DNA from: an uncultured Flavobacteriales bacterium
Lineage (GTDB): Bacteria > Bacteroidota > Bacteroidia > Flavobacteriales > Crocinitomicaceae
Length of the DNA: 64,000 nucleotides
Assembly: GCA_946479285.1 (NCBI GenBank)
Contig: CAMLFH010000016.1
Coordinates: forward strand, 1 to 64,000
Reading direction: 5' to 3'
Shown here: positions 53,660-62,856 of the stretch, one piece after another
How the letters are laid out: each line of letters starts with the position of its first letter
How positions within the stretch are numbered: position 1 is the stretch's first letter
Notes under the pieces: generated by a model
The model's input: the letters and a program-made list of their open reading frames with translations, nothing else
Database searches by the model: none
Told to the model about the DNA's origin: nothing
Made by a program: the position numbers and the translations under genes

Positions 53660-54700
53660 ATGTCAAGACAAGGGATAATAGGTCTTTCGTTAGTGGTTTT
53701 ATTGATAGTTTGCTTTGTGGTAAACCTGTCAGTAGGAAACGTTAATGTCCCAATTTCCCATGTCTTTGGCAGTTTGATTGAAAAGATCGGCTTTCAAACC
53801 GACTTAAAAATAACGGATATCGAATACCAGGTTGTTTACAATATTCGATTTCCAAGAGCCGTTTATTCTTGCTTAATAGGTGCAGGACTAGCCGTCTCAG
53901 GTGCAGCATTACAGGGAATTTTCAGAAACCCTTTGGTCGATTCCGCCTTAATTGGAATCTCAACGGGTGCCTCGCTATTTGCATCACTATTCATTTTGTT
54001 CAACGGATTGGTTCCCTGGTTGATTTTTTTCAACGAGGGACTTTCCCTTTCTATCGTAGCCTTCCTGGGAGGATCACTGGTAGCATTTATCGTTTACAGG
54101 TTGTCCTTAAGCAACGGAGAAATCAACTCATTAACCTTAATTCTTGCCGGAATTGCTTTGAATGCTTTGACCGCTTCCTTAACAGGTTTGCTGACTTACT
54201 TTGCAACCGATGATGAATTGCGTGATTTGACTTTCTGGACACTAGGAAGTTTGGGATCGGCAAACAACGATTCTGTTTGGCTGCTGGTTATTTTCACCCT
54301 GGTGCCGATGGGATTCATTTTCTCAAAAGCGAAAGCACTCAATGTTTTGTCTTTGGGAGAAAGCAATGCGCAATACATGGGCTACAAAGTAAAAACCATT
54401 AAGTTGGCGGTAATAATCTGTTCCACCTGCATGGTTGGTGCGGCAGTTTCCATGGCCGGAGTAATTGGGTTTATCGGCTTGGTAGTTCCACATATTATTC
54501 GAATTGTAGCCGGGCCGAATCACAAATCCTTACTGCCATTCAGTGCTTTCTTCGGAGCAATTTTGCTTTCCGTTGCAGATATGATCTCCCGAACGATTCT
54601 TCCTCCTACAGAAGTGCCAATCGGGATTATTACCGCGCTCATGGGAACTCCGGTTTTCATCGCCATTATTTTTAAACACAAACGTAAATTCTCGGTTTGA
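53660..54700 (+). CDS. hmuU: Hemin ABC transporter permease (FecCD family)
   Basis: A 346-residue inner-membrane permease of the BtuC/FecCD/HmuU family, with about ten helices. Family motifs are VVYNIRFPRAVYSCLIGAGL and AVSGAALQGIFRNPLVDSAL near the N-terminus, GINSLT-like SNGEINSLTLILAGIALNA, and AGVIGFIGLVVPHIIRIVAG followed by HKSLLPFSAFFGAILLSVAD. The start is placed at ATG 53660 (MSRQG); the open frame runs upstream into the repeat region at 53618, which would add 14 unlikely residues. It works with HmuV, whose start overlaps its stop codon, and takes heme from HmuT. Confidence 0.93.
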   Translation: MSRQGIIGLSLVVLLIVCFVVNLSVGNVNVPISHVFGSLIEKIGFQTDLKITDIEYQVVYNIRFPRAVYSCLIGAGLAVSGAALQGIFRNPLVDSALIGISTGASLFASLFILFNGLVPWLIFFNEGLSLSIVAFLGGSLVAFIVYRLSLSNGEINSLTLILAGIALNALTASLTGLLTYFATDDELRDLTFWTLGSLGSANNDSVWLLVIFTLVPMGFIFSKAKALNVLSLGESNAQYMGYKVKTIKLAVIICSTCMVGAAVSMAGVIGFIGLVVPHIIRIVAGPNHKSLLPFSAFFGAILLSVADMISRTILPPTEVPIGIITALMGTPVFIAIIFKHKRKFSV

Positions 54701-55515
54701 TAGAAGCAAGGAACATAGCGTTTGGTGTAAAAGGAAAGCAAATCCTGAATCCGGTTAATTTCATAACCGACCAGGAAGAGTTTATTGTGATCCTCGGACC
54801 AAATGGTGCCGGGAAAAGCACTCTCGTAAAACTGCTCTCCAACGGATTGAGACCAAGCTCGGGAAGGATTTCCTATTATGGGAAAGAACTCAAAGAATGG
54901 ACGCTTGATAATTTAGCAAAATACCGCGCATACATGCACCAGGAAAGCATGATCGCTTCCAGTTTTACCGTTCGGGAAGTGTTGGAAATGGCACGCTACC
55001 GGTACCCGGAAACAAAGAATCTCTTTAATAAAACAGTCGTTGAAAAGATTGTGAACGAATTGAATCTGCAGCCGCTTTTGGATTTGGAATTTAATTTTCT
55101 TTCCGGTGGTGAGAAACAACGTGTTCAGTTTGGAAGAGTGCTTTTGCAGTTAGAAAGCGAAGGCGAAATTCAACCGGTAAAATATTTATTCCTGGATGAA
55201 CCATTGAACAACCTGGATGTGCGTTACCAGATTGAATTGTTGAAATACGCACGCAAATTTGTAGACGACAAGCGCGGAAGTGTTATCGTGGTGATGCACG
55301 ATATCAACTTGTGTTATCAATATGCCGACCGCGTGCTGCTGATGCAAAAAGGAAAAGTAATTAAAGATGGAACAGTTCAAGAGGTGATGAGCCAGGAACT
55401 GTTGAGCGAAACCTATCAAATAGAATTAGAACAGATCCGGTCAATGGACGGAGAAGTGTTTTATAGACACATATCTTATTCATCCAGCCTTGTGGATAGT
55501 AATAAAATGAAGTAG
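54697..55515 (+). CDS. hmuV: Hemin ABC transporter ATP-binding protein
   Basis: A 272-residue ATPase that powers heme import through HmuU. Walker A is at residues 34-42 (GPNGAGKST), the Q-loop in YMHQESMIAS, the signature in FLSGGEKQRVQFGR, Walker B in YLFLDEPLNNLD and the switch histidine in VVMHDINL. Translation must start at TTG 54697, which overlaps the hmuU stop (TTGA), because the conserved N-terminal strand IEARNIAFGVKGKQIL follows immediately and no ATG precedes Walker A. Coupled translation from hmuU is therefore likely. Confidence 0.93.
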   Translation: MIEARNIAFGVKGKQILNPVNFITDQEEFIVILGPNGAGKSTLVKLLSNGLRPSSGRISYYGKELKEWTLDNLAKYRAYMHQESMIASSFTVREVLEMARYRYPETKNLFNKTVVEKIVNELNLQPLLDLEFNFLSGGEKQRVQFGRVLLQLESEGEIQPVKYLFLDEPLNNLDVRYQIELLKYARKFVDDKRGSVIVVMHDINLCYQYADRVLLMQKGKVIKDGTVQEVMSQELLSETYQIELEQIRSMDGEVFYRHISYSSSLVDSNKMK

Positions 55516-55559
55516 AAATCAGAGTGACTGATTATAGAATAAAATTAAATACACAAAAA

Positions 55560-56594
55560 ATGGAAACAACTTTGTCATTAAGAGAAGCTTTCGACCAATT
55601 GAAAGAAAGCGAACCAAAATTGAGAATCAGAGATTATGCGAAGCGTTTAAATGCTTCCGAAGCGGAATTAGTTGCTTTAGGACTAGGTACAACGGCTGTT
55701 CGCTTACGTCCTGAATTTGTAGCAATCCTGGGTGAAATTGAATCATTAGGGTTTGTAATGGCTTTGTCGAGAAATGACGATGTAGTGCATGAGCGCAAAG
55801 GGATTTATGAGAATTTCAGTACTACGCCGCACGCTTCTCTTTTTGTAGGAAAAGACATCGACCTGCGTATTTTTCCAAGTGTATGGGCTTACGCTTTCGC
55901 AGTAACAGAAGGAGAAGGCAAACAGGCACGTCGCAGCTTGCAGTTCTTTACAAAAGATGGAGTTGCAACACACAAGATCTACACGGAATCCAAAAGCAAT
56001 ATGGAAGCGTACGAAGCTTTGGTAGCGAAATACAAAGACGAGAACCAGTCTTCGGAATTGGAGATCGGTGCTATACTGCCATTGGAATCAGCCGAATTGC
56101 CGGATAGCGAAATCGACGTGAAAGCATTCCGGGAAGCTTGGTTGAACCTAAAGGATACACATGAATTCTTCGGCTTGCTGAAAAAGCACAAATTGACAAG
56201 AACACAGGCTTTGCGTCTGGCTCCGGATGAAACTCATGCAAAGAAAATCGACAATAAAGCATTGCGCAGGGCCTTGGAAGCAGCTGCAAAAGAGCAGGTT
56301 TCAATCATGGTATTCGTTGGAAATGCCGGAATGATCCAAATTCATACCGGTGAAGTGAAAAACATCGTCGAGCATGGCCCGTGGATCAATGTATTGGACC
56401 CACATTTCAACCTGCATGCAAAAGAAGATGCAATTGCTGAATCCTGGATCGTTCGTAAACCAACAGAAGACGGTATCGTTACCTCTTTGGAATTATTCAA
56501 CGCGAAAAAAGAGTTGATCTGTACACTTTTCGGAGCTCGCAAACCTGGAATTCCTGAATTGGAATCGTGGAGAAAATTGATCGCTGAATTATAA
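55560..56594 (+). CDS. hmuS: Hemin-degrading/heme-trafficking factor HmuS (HemS family)
   Basis: A 344-residue cytoplasmic protein of the HemS/ChuS/PhuS family that receives imported heme and either degrades it or passes it to heme oxygenase. Both halves of the internal duplication are visible: RIRDYAKRLNASEAELVALG with HASLFVGKDIDLRIFPSVW in the first, and DTHEFFGLLKKHKLTRTQAL with PWINVLDPHFNLHAKEDAI in the second. H201 (DTHEFF) sits where family members have the main heme ligand; that comparison is from memory. The start is ATG 55560 (METTLSLREAF); an upstream frame from 55524 adds twelve unlikely residues. It lies between hmuV and the TonB receptor gene. Confidence 0.9.
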   Translation: METTLSLREAFDQLKESEPKLRIRDYAKRLNASEAELVALGLGTTAVRLRPEFVAILGEIESLGFVMALSRNDDVVHERKGIYENFSTTPHASLFVGKDIDLRIFPSVWAYAFAVTEGEGKQARRSLQFFTKDGVATHKIYTESKSNMEAYEALVAKYKDENQSSELEIGAILPLESAELPDSEIDVKAFREAWLNLKDTHEFFGLLKKHKLTRTQALRLAPDETHAKKIDNKALRRALEAAAKEQVSIMVFVGNAGMIQIHTGEVKNIVEHGPWINVLDPHFNLHAKEDAIAESWIVRKPTEDGIVTSLELFNAKKELICTLFGARKPGIPELESWRKLIAEL

Positions 56595-56597
56595 ATC

Positions 56598-58847
56598 ATG
56601 AAACAAAAAGCGTATTTGCTTCTTTTAATGAGTATTCTGAGTGGTGTTGCAACTGCTCAGGATACTTTATATATCAAAGACGAAGCGGGGACAGCTGTGC
56701 CGTTTGCACAAGTAGCAATTCAGGCACTGAATGCGAAAAAAACAAACTATGTTCAGTCAGATGAACAAGGAATTCTGCTGGTTCCGAATACAATTTATGC
56801 TGCCGAACAGCAAGTGATCATAAAAGTCAGTACGGACGGTTTTCACCAGGAAACAGATACTATTTCTAAAGGAAAGAGCCACAAAATTCGGTTAAGGACC
56901 AACTCCAAAGATATTGGCGAGGTAGTGATTACCGGGCAGTTGGGAGCAGGTTCTTTGACCGGTTCTACCAATAAAGTAAAACTGATCGATCGGGCAACCA
57001 TCGAAGCAAAAGGAGCTGTGAACCTGCGCGACTTGTTGCAAAACGAATTGAATATCCGTGTTAGTCAGGACCAGATCCTGGGCTCCGGAATGTCGATGCT
57101 TGGAATTGGTGGTGAAGGAGTGAAAATACTGATAGATGGTGTTCCGGTTATCGGTCGCCAGAATGGAAATGTTGATTTGAGCCAGATCAATTTGTCCAAC
57201 ATTGAACGAGTGGAAATTGTTGAAGGACCACTTAGTACCAATTATGGAAGTAACGCCATGGCAGGTACCATTAACCTGATTACGAAAAAGCCGAAAAACA
57301 AAGGCTACGATATAAACTTAGGAGCATTTTACGAAACGGTTGGGAATTACAATCTGAACCTCGGAGTGACTTCACGCATGAAGAACCATTCGATTTCTGC
57401 TTACGGAGCACGTAACTTTTTCGACGGTTGGACACCCGGAGACAAGGCCCTTGAATTCCCCAAAAAGGAATTGGCAGATTCCGGAAGATTCCAGCAATGG
57501 AAAATGAAAGAGCAGTATTTAGGCGGATTGAAATATGCTTTAAAATTTAAGAAAGTAGAGTTGATTCCATCTGTGGATTTGTTCCGTGAGAAAATTATAA
57601 ACCGTGGTTATCCGCGTGCGCCTTACCAAATTTCAGCTTTTGATGACGAATACATGACCAATCGTCAGAATGCCGGACTGGAAGTCATTGGCTGGCTGAA
57701 ACCAAACCTGAAACTGGATGTTCAATTGAATTATTCCAATTACAAACGCATCAAGAATTCTTACCTGACAGATTTAACCACTTTGGATCGCAAATTACTG
57801 GCAATGTCTGAGCAGGATACTTCGCGCTTCATTTTGTATTTTAACCGGGTAACTCTGACCAGAAATCACCCCGACAGAAAGTTCAATTACGAAGCCGGTT
57901 ACGATATCAATTACGAAACCGGATTTGGAAACCGGATTGAGAACAAGCGAAAAGAGATTGGCGATTATGCACTTTTCGGAACATTTAACTGGGCTCCGTG
58001 GACTTGGTTGAACGTAAAACCGGGAATTCGTTTTACCTATAATACCTTGTACAAAGAAGCATTCATGCCGGCTTTGAATGTGAAGTTAGGCAAGAAAAAA
58101 CACATTCTCCGCGGAAGTATTGCTTCCGGATTTCGTTCTCCGTCCATTAAGGAATTATACATGGAATTCGTAGATATCAACCACAAAATTTTTGGAAATC
58201 CGGATTTGAGACCTGAAATCGCAAACCACGTTCAGGGTTGGTATAATTTCGCCTGGGAGCCGAAGAAATTCACTGTCGGATTTGAATTGTCCGGTTATTA
58301 CCAGGATATTTCCAATCGCATCAGTTTGTCGCAATCTGCGGACGGAGTGAACTACAGTTATTTCAACATCGATCAGTTCTATGCAAAAGGATTACAATCA
58401 GTTGTAAAAGTGGGGCAGAAGCAGTGGAATGTCAGCGCCGGGTTCAATTATATTGGAACAGCTTCTAACTATTCAGACGGTCGCTTTGCTTATTCCCCGG
58501 AATTGGTTTCCAACGTTTCTTACCAACTGAAGAACGGAACAACCAAGTTCAGCGCATTCTATAAATACACCGGAAAAGTAGTGGCGTATTTTGTAAATGA
58601 AGATGCATCGATTACTCAATCATTCATTTCAGATTACAGCTTGTTGGATCTCCAGGTGCAGCAATGGTTTTTGAAAAAGACTTTAGGCGTTTCACTAGGT
58701 GGTAAGAACTTATTGAATGTAACGAATATCAATGCCGGAAGCGGTACAAGCGGTGGTGCTCACACCTCTACAAGCGGATCAGCTCCAATTGCCTGGGGAA
58801 GAAGTGTCTACCTGAATATTACTTACCTGATAAAATCGAAGCAATGA
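56598..58847 (+). CDS. hmuR: TonB-dependent heme receptor
   Basis: A 749-residue outer-membrane receptor. Signal peptide (LLLLMSILSGVATAQ), an N-terminal carboxypeptidase-regulatory-like domain (LYIKDEAGTAVPFAQVAIQ), the plug domain (NLRDLLQNELNIRVSQDQIL, LIDGVPVIGRQNGNVDLSQI, IERVEIVEGPLSTNYGSNAM) and a 22-strand barrel. The region FRSPSIKELYMEF ... INHKIFGNPDLRPE corresponds to the FRAP and NPNL boxes of heme receptors, with a histidine between them. It imports heme in a TonB-driven step, probably from the HmuY proteins. Three bases separate it from hmuS, and it overlaps the next hmuY start by 4 bases. Confidence 0.9.
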   Translation: MKQKAYLLLLMSILSGVATAQDTLYIKDEAGTAVPFAQVAIQALNAKKTNYVQSDEQGILLVPNTIYAAEQQVIIKVSTDGFHQETDTISKGKSHKIRLRTNSKDIGEVVITGQLGAGSLTGSTNKVKLIDRATIEAKGAVNLRDLLQNELNIRVSQDQILGSGMSMLGIGGEGVKILIDGVPVIGRQNGNVDLSQINLSNIERVEIVEGPLSTNYGSNAMAGTINLITKKPKNKGYDINLGAFYETVGNYNLNLGVTSRMKNHSISAYGARNFFDGWTPGDKALEFPKKELADSGRFQQWKMKEQYLGGLKYALKFKKVELIPSVDLFREKIINRGYPRAPYQISAFDDEYMTNRQNAGLEVIGWLKPNLKLDVQLNYSNYKRIKNSYLTDLTTLDRKLLAMSEQDTSRFILYFNRVTLTRNHPDRKFNYEAGYDINYETGFGNRIENKRKEIGDYALFGTFNWAPWTWLNVKPGIRFTYNTLYKEAFMPALNVKLGKKKHILRGSIASGFRSPSIKELYMEFVDINHKIFGNPDLRPEIANHVQGWYNFAWEPKKFTVGFELSGYYQDISNRISLSQSADGVNYSYFNIDQFYAKGLQSVVKVGQKQWNVSAGFNYIGTASNYSDGRFAYSPELVSNVSYQLKNGTTKFSAFYKYTGKVVAYFVNEDASITQSFISDYSLLDLQVQQWFLKKTLGVSLGGKNLLNVTNINAGSGTSGGAHTSTSGSAPIAWGRSVYLNITYLIKSKQ

Positions 58848-59803
58848 AAAAAATAGGTTTAATTGCGCTCATTCCACTTTTAGGCGCGTGCTTCAAAAAA
58901 GAAATTCCGGTGGATAAACCAACTACCGATGCAGTAACTACTCAGGTGGTCATGGGCGGGAATTATGCCAACCAGATTTATTACGACCTGGAAACAAATT
59001 CCATCATCCGCCAGAATAACCGCGAAGTGTGGGATTTGGCTTTTGAATCAGGTGATAACGGTTTTCACATTCTCCTGAACGAATCACGGATCATGGCTGC
59101 GGCCCTTTCCAATGAAACAGATATCAACGCATTGACTTCAGATGCAGGTTTGACTTATAAATGGGATTATCATACCGGGAACCTCGATTCAACAGCAATC
59201 GGCAACTGGCAAAGTTTGGGAAAAGTGTATGCCATTGACTTGGGAACGTCACTTCTGGGAGGAAGTTTAGGCAAGAAGAAGCTGAAAGTTGTTTCCGTAA
59301 GTACAAATGAATACCAGATTCAATTTGCAGACCTGAACAGTTCTTCGATCCAAACAGTTACGATCCCGAAATCCACAACTGCCGGGTTTACCTATTTCTC
59401 TATGACCGGAAGTGGTTCTATACAGGATATTGAACCGGATAAAGGAACCTGGGATTTACAGTTTACAGCTTACTGCCATGTTTTCGACGAGCACACACCG
59501 TATTCTGTAGTTGGAGTTTTGTCCAATCGGTTCGGAGTGAAAGTGCAGGAAGTAACCCTTCCGTTTGCAGAGTTAAAACATTCCGATATCGTAGAATCAG
59601 CATTTGAAGACCGTATCAACGTCATCGGTTACGACTGGAAAACCTACGATTTCGGCAATGGAACTTACGTAGTAAGCAGCAATCGTACCTTTGTAGTGAA
59701 AACCGTTTTGGGCCGTTATTACAAACTGCGTTTCATTGATTATTACGATGAGAATGGAATCAAAGGTGCTCCGAAATTCGAATTACAGGAATTGATACCT
59801 TGA
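58844..59803 (+). CDS. hmuY: HmuY-family heme-binding lipoprotein
   Basis: A 319-residue lipoprotein with signal KKIGLIALIPLLGAC (lipobox LGAC) and an HmuY domain: MGGNYANQIYYDLETNS, EVWDLAFES, DIEPDKGTWDLQFTAYC, VQEVTLPFAELK, and INVIGYDWKTYDFG. It is presumably surface-exposed and captures heme for the receptor encoded just upstream. Its start overlaps the receptor stop by 4 bases (ATGA), so the pair is translationally coupled. It resembles the first gene of the operon but lacks the T9SS domain, so the operon encodes two HmuY proteins with different export routes. Heme-ligand residues cannot be fixed by eye. Confidence 0.85.
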   Translation: MKKIGLIALIPLLGACFKKEIPVDKPTTDAVTTQVVMGGNYANQIYYDLETNSIIRQNNREVWDLAFESGDNGFHILLNESRIMAAALSNETDINALTSDAGLTYKWDYHTGNLDSTAIGNWQSLGKVYAIDLGTSLLGGSLGKKKLKVVSVSTNEYQIQFADLNSSSIQTVTIPKSTTAGFTYFSMTGSGSIQDIEPDKGTWDLQFTAYCHVFDEHTPYSVVGVLSNRFGVKVQEVTLPFAELKHSDIVESAFEDRINVIGYDWKTYDFGNGTYVVSSNRTFVVKTVLGRYYKLRFIDYYDENGIKGAPKFELQELIP

Positions 59804-59812
59804 TTTTGCAAT

Positions 59813-59916
59813 GCTCAGCCACCTTTCTATTTACGTTCAAATTATTTAAAAGGTAGCTGAGCAGAGCAATTATCCCAATTACATAAAAAGGTCACGGAGC
59901 AGAGTCGAAATGAACC
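59813..59916. repeat. Inverted and tandem copies of the GGTAGCTGAGC repeat
   Basis: GCTCAGCCACCTTT (59813-59826) pairs with AAAGGTAGCTGAGC (59849-59862) with one mismatch, giving a long hairpin after the heme operon. A further variant (AAAGGTCACGGAGCAGAGTC, 59887-59906) follows. The same family occurs at 18485. The hairpin may end transcription of the heme operon. Confidence 0.65.
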
Positions 59917-59924
59917 ATTTCTGT

Positions 59925-59932
59925 TACCTTTG
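59925..59932 (+). promoter_or_regulatory. -7 element of hisS
   Basis: TACCTTTG is an exact TAnnTTTG match, 17 bases before the hisS start codon. The -33 region is occupied by a dispersed repeat and has no TTG. Confidence 0.5.
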
Positions 59933-59949
59933 CGCCAAATAAATTCACA

Positions 59950-61365
59950 ATGGCTCAAAAACCGGCAATCCCCAAAGGAACAAGAGATTTTCTACCAGAT
60001 GAGGTAGCTCGCCGTACGTATATTTTCGACACGATCCGATCTGTATTTAAAAGCTACGGGTTTGCACCGATTGAAACACCTTCCTTCGAACTTTCCAGCA
60101 CTTTATTGGGGAAATATGGTGATGAAGGAGATAAATTGATATTTCAGATTCTTCGTTCGGGGAACTATCTTTCCAAAATAGAAGCAGCAGACGTTACAAG
60201 CGAATTAACATCGAACGATTTCGATAAACTCCCATCGGAAGATCGGAAATCACTGGCTCGAATTACAGGAAAGATATCTGAAAAATCACTTCGCTACGAC
60301 TTAACCGTACCTTTCGCGCGTTTCGTGGTACAGCATCAAAATGAATTATCATTTCCATTCAAAAGATACCAGATCCAGCCTGTTTGGCGGGCAGATCGTC
60401 CGCAGCACGGCCGTTACCAGGAATTTTACCAGTGTGACGCTGATGTCGTTGGTTCGGATTCTTTGTTATATGAAGTAGATTTCGTGCAGATCTTCGACCA
60501 GGTTTTGACAAACCTGCAGATTCCCGGCTTCACCATTATGATCAACAACCGCAAGATCCTTTCCGGAATTGCTGAGGTTTCCGGTGAAAGCGATAAGTTA
60601 ATCGACATCACGGTTGCAATCGACAAACTGGACAAGATCGGTGAAGAAGGAGTGGTGAAGGAACTGAAAGAAAAGAACATTTCTGATAAAGCTATCGAAA
60701 TCATTTCGCCCTTGTTTAAAATGAACGGAAGCAATGAGGAACGGTTGGATCAGATGAAATCCTTTCTTTCAAACTCTGAAATCGGCTTAAAAGGAATCGA
60801 AGAATTGGAGTTTGTATTGAACCAAACCAAAGAACTTGGGTTGGAACGCGCAGAAGTACTTTTCGACGTAACACTTGCCCGCGGACTGAACTACTACACC
60901 GGAGCAATTTTCGAAGTGAAAGTGCACGATGTGAAAATGGGTTCCATCTGCGGCGGCGGACGCTACGATGACCTGACAGGTTTATTCGGACTTTCCGGTT
61001 TGTCGGGAGTGGGAATTTCTTTCGGGGCTGATCGTATCTACGATGTATTGAATGAATTGAACCTTTACCCGGAAGACACCAATGCAGGTTTGACTTTGTT
61101 ATTCGCTAATTTCGGTGACAAAGAAGCGGCTTATTGCATGAAATTAACCAAGAAATTGCGCATAACCGGTGTAGATTGCGAAGTGTATCCAAGCGCTGTC
61201 AAAATGCAGAAACAATTCAAATACGCCGATAACCGCAAGGTGAAATTCGTAGCATTGATAGGAGAAGACGAATTGAACAAAGGGTTACTTCAGATCAAGA
61301 ACATGGAATCCGGTGAACAGAAAGCAATGACCGAAAGCGAATTGCTTCAATTTTTTAAAGCTTAA
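59950..61365 (+). CDS. hisS: Histidyl-tRNA synthetase
   Basis: A 471-residue class II synthetase that charges tRNA-His. Motif 1 region [20 protein letters not shown]; motif 2 in [20 protein letters not shown] followed by [12 protein letters not shown]; the histidine-specific blocks [15 protein letters not shown] and [16 protein letters not shown]; motif 3 in [17 protein letters not shown]; and the anticodon-binding domain from about residue 375 to the end ([20 protein letters not shown]). An insertion between motif 2 and the HisA block is common in Bacteroidota enzymes. hutH follows after 6 bases, so the two histidine-related genes appear co-transcribed. Confidence 0.96.
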   Translation: MAQKPAIPKGTRDFLPDEVARRTYIFDTIRSVFKSYGFAPIETPSFELSSTLLGKYGDEGDKLIFQILRSGNYLSKIEAADVTSELTSNDFDKLPSEDRKSLARITGKISEKSLRYDLTVPFARFVVQHQNELSFPFKRYQIQPVWRADRPQHGRYQEFYQCDADVVGSDSLLYEVDFVQIFDQVLTNLQIPGFTIMINNRKILSGIAEVSGESDKLIDITVAIDKLDKIGEEGVVKELKEKNISDKAIEIISPLFKMNGSNEERLDQMKSFLSNSEIGLKGIEELEFVLNQTKELGLERAEVLFDVTLARGLNYYTGAIFEVKVHDVKMGSICGGGRYDDLTGLFGLSGLSGVGISFGADRIYDVLNELNLYPEDTNAGLTLLFANFGDKEAAYCMKLTKKLRITGVDCEVYPSAVKMQKQFKYADNRKVKFVALIGEDELNKGLLQIKNMESGEQKAMTESELLQFFKA

Positions 61366-61371
61366 ACAAAA

Positions 61372-62856
61372 ATGGACCATTTTATCATAGATAATGAATG
61401 GGTTTCTCTGGAGAAACTCGACGAAATAGTGGCATCGAACGCTAAAATCTCAATCAGCGAAGATGCGAAAGCAGGAATTTTAAAGTGTAGAAGCTATTTA
61501 GACGAAAAAGTGGCAAAAAGCGACCGTTTGATCTACGGAGTAAACACGGGTTTCGGGAGTTTGTGCGACACAGCGATCTCCAGGGAAGATTTGGAACAAT
61601 TGCAGCGAAACCTGGTCCTTTCCCATGCTTGTGGAATGGGGGAGCGCGTTCCGGAGGAAATTGTTAGAAGATTATTGATCCTGAAAGTCATGGGACTTTC
61701 TCATGGAGCTTCCGGAGTACAGTTGGAAACAGTAGAGCGTTTGGTTTTCTTTTACAACAATCACATTCACCCGGTGGTTTTTCAGCAGGGAAGTTTGGGT
61801 GCATCCGGCGATTTGGCTCCTTTGGCTCATTTGGTACTGCCGCTTTTAGGCGAAGGGACCGTGATGTTCGAAGGAAAAGAATACACTTCGAAAGAAATCA
61901 ATGCCCGTTTTGACCTGAAAGAAATAGCTTTGAGATCAAAAGAAGGTTTGGCTTTGTTGAACGGAACACAGTTTATGTCGGGATATGCTTCTTATGCGAT
62001 TTTCCACGCACGAAAACTTTGGAAACAGTTCAATGAAGTAGCTTCCATTTCTTTGGATGGTTACGATGGCCGCAAGGAACCGTTTGGAGTTCAGGTAAAC
62101 GAGATCCGCAACCAGGTTGGCCAGATCAAAACCGCAGAAATTTTCAGAAGTTTACTGGAAGACAGCGAATTGGCAAACCGCGAGAAAGCACATGTGCAGG
62201 ATCCGTATTCATTTCGTTGCATTCCTCAGGTCCATGGCGCTTCTTTTGATACCATCGAACATTGCGCAACTATTGTGGAACGCGAGATCAATGCAGTAAC
62301 TGACAATCCAACTGTTTTCCCGGATGAGGACATGGTGGTTTCCGCAGGAAATTTTCATGGGCAGCCACTTGCATTAGCTATGGACTTTTTGGCCATTGCA
62401 TTAGCTGAAATGGGAAGCATCAGCGAACGCAGAATTTACAAATCCATTTCAGGAACACGCAATCTGCCTGCATTCTTAGTGGCAAAGCCAGGTTTAAATT
62501 CCGGTTTCATGATCACGCAATATACCTGTGCATCTATCGTAAGCCAGAACAAGCAATTGTGTACTCCGGCAAGTATCGATACCATTGATTCCAGCAACGG
62601 GCAGGAAGATCATGTTTCCATGGGAGCAAATGCTGCTACGAAATTGTTCCGTGTGATAGATAATTGCTATTCCATCCAGGGAATTGAGATCCTGCATGCT
62701 TGTCAGTCATTGGAATTCCGCCGACCGGCAAAATCCGGAAAGCGCCAGGAAGAGATATTTGCTAACTTTAGAACCAAAGTTCCTTTTGTGAAAGAGGACG
62801 GTTACATGCATCCGTTAATGCAGAATAGTAAGGAATTTGTAAAAGCAGGAATATGA
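61372..62856 (+). CDS. hutH: Histidine ammonia-lyase
   Basis: A 494-residue enzyme that deaminates L-histidine to urocanate, the first step of histidine breakdown. The autocatalytic MIO prosthetic group forms from A144-S145-G146 in GSLGASGDLAPLAH. Other family blocks are YGVNTGFGSLCDTAIS, RNLVLSHACGMGE, LALLNGTQFMSGYASYAIF, and DNPTVFPDEDMVVSAGNFHG. The SH pair in VLSHACG is the form I associate with histidine rather than tyrosine or phenylalanine substrates. No other hut gene is present in the window. It is 6 bases after hisS and overlaps the next gene by 4 bases. Confidence 0.92.
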   Translation: MDHFIIDNEWVSLEKLDEIVASNAKISISEDAKAGILKCRSYLDEKVAKSDRLIYGVNTGFGSLCDTAISREDLEQLQRNLVLSHACGMGERVPEEIVRRLLILKVMGLSHGASGVQLETVERLVFFYNNHIHPVVFQQGSLGASGDLAPLAHLVLPLLGEGTVMFEGKEYTSKEINARFDLKEIALRSKEGLALLNGTQFMSGYASYAIFHARKLWKQFNEVASISLDGYDGRKEPFGVQVNEIRNQVGQIKTAEIFRSLLEDSELANREKAHVQDPYSFRCIPQVHGASFDTIEHCATIVEREINAVTDNPTVFPDEDMVVSAGNFHGQPLALAMDFLAIALAEMGSISERRIYKSISGTRNLPAFLVAKPGLNSGFMITQYTCASIVSQNKQLCTPASIDTIDSSNGQEDHVSMGANAATKLFRVIDNCYSIQGIEILHACQSLEFRRPAKSGKRQEEIFANFRTKVPFVKEDGYMHPLMQNSKEFVKAGI

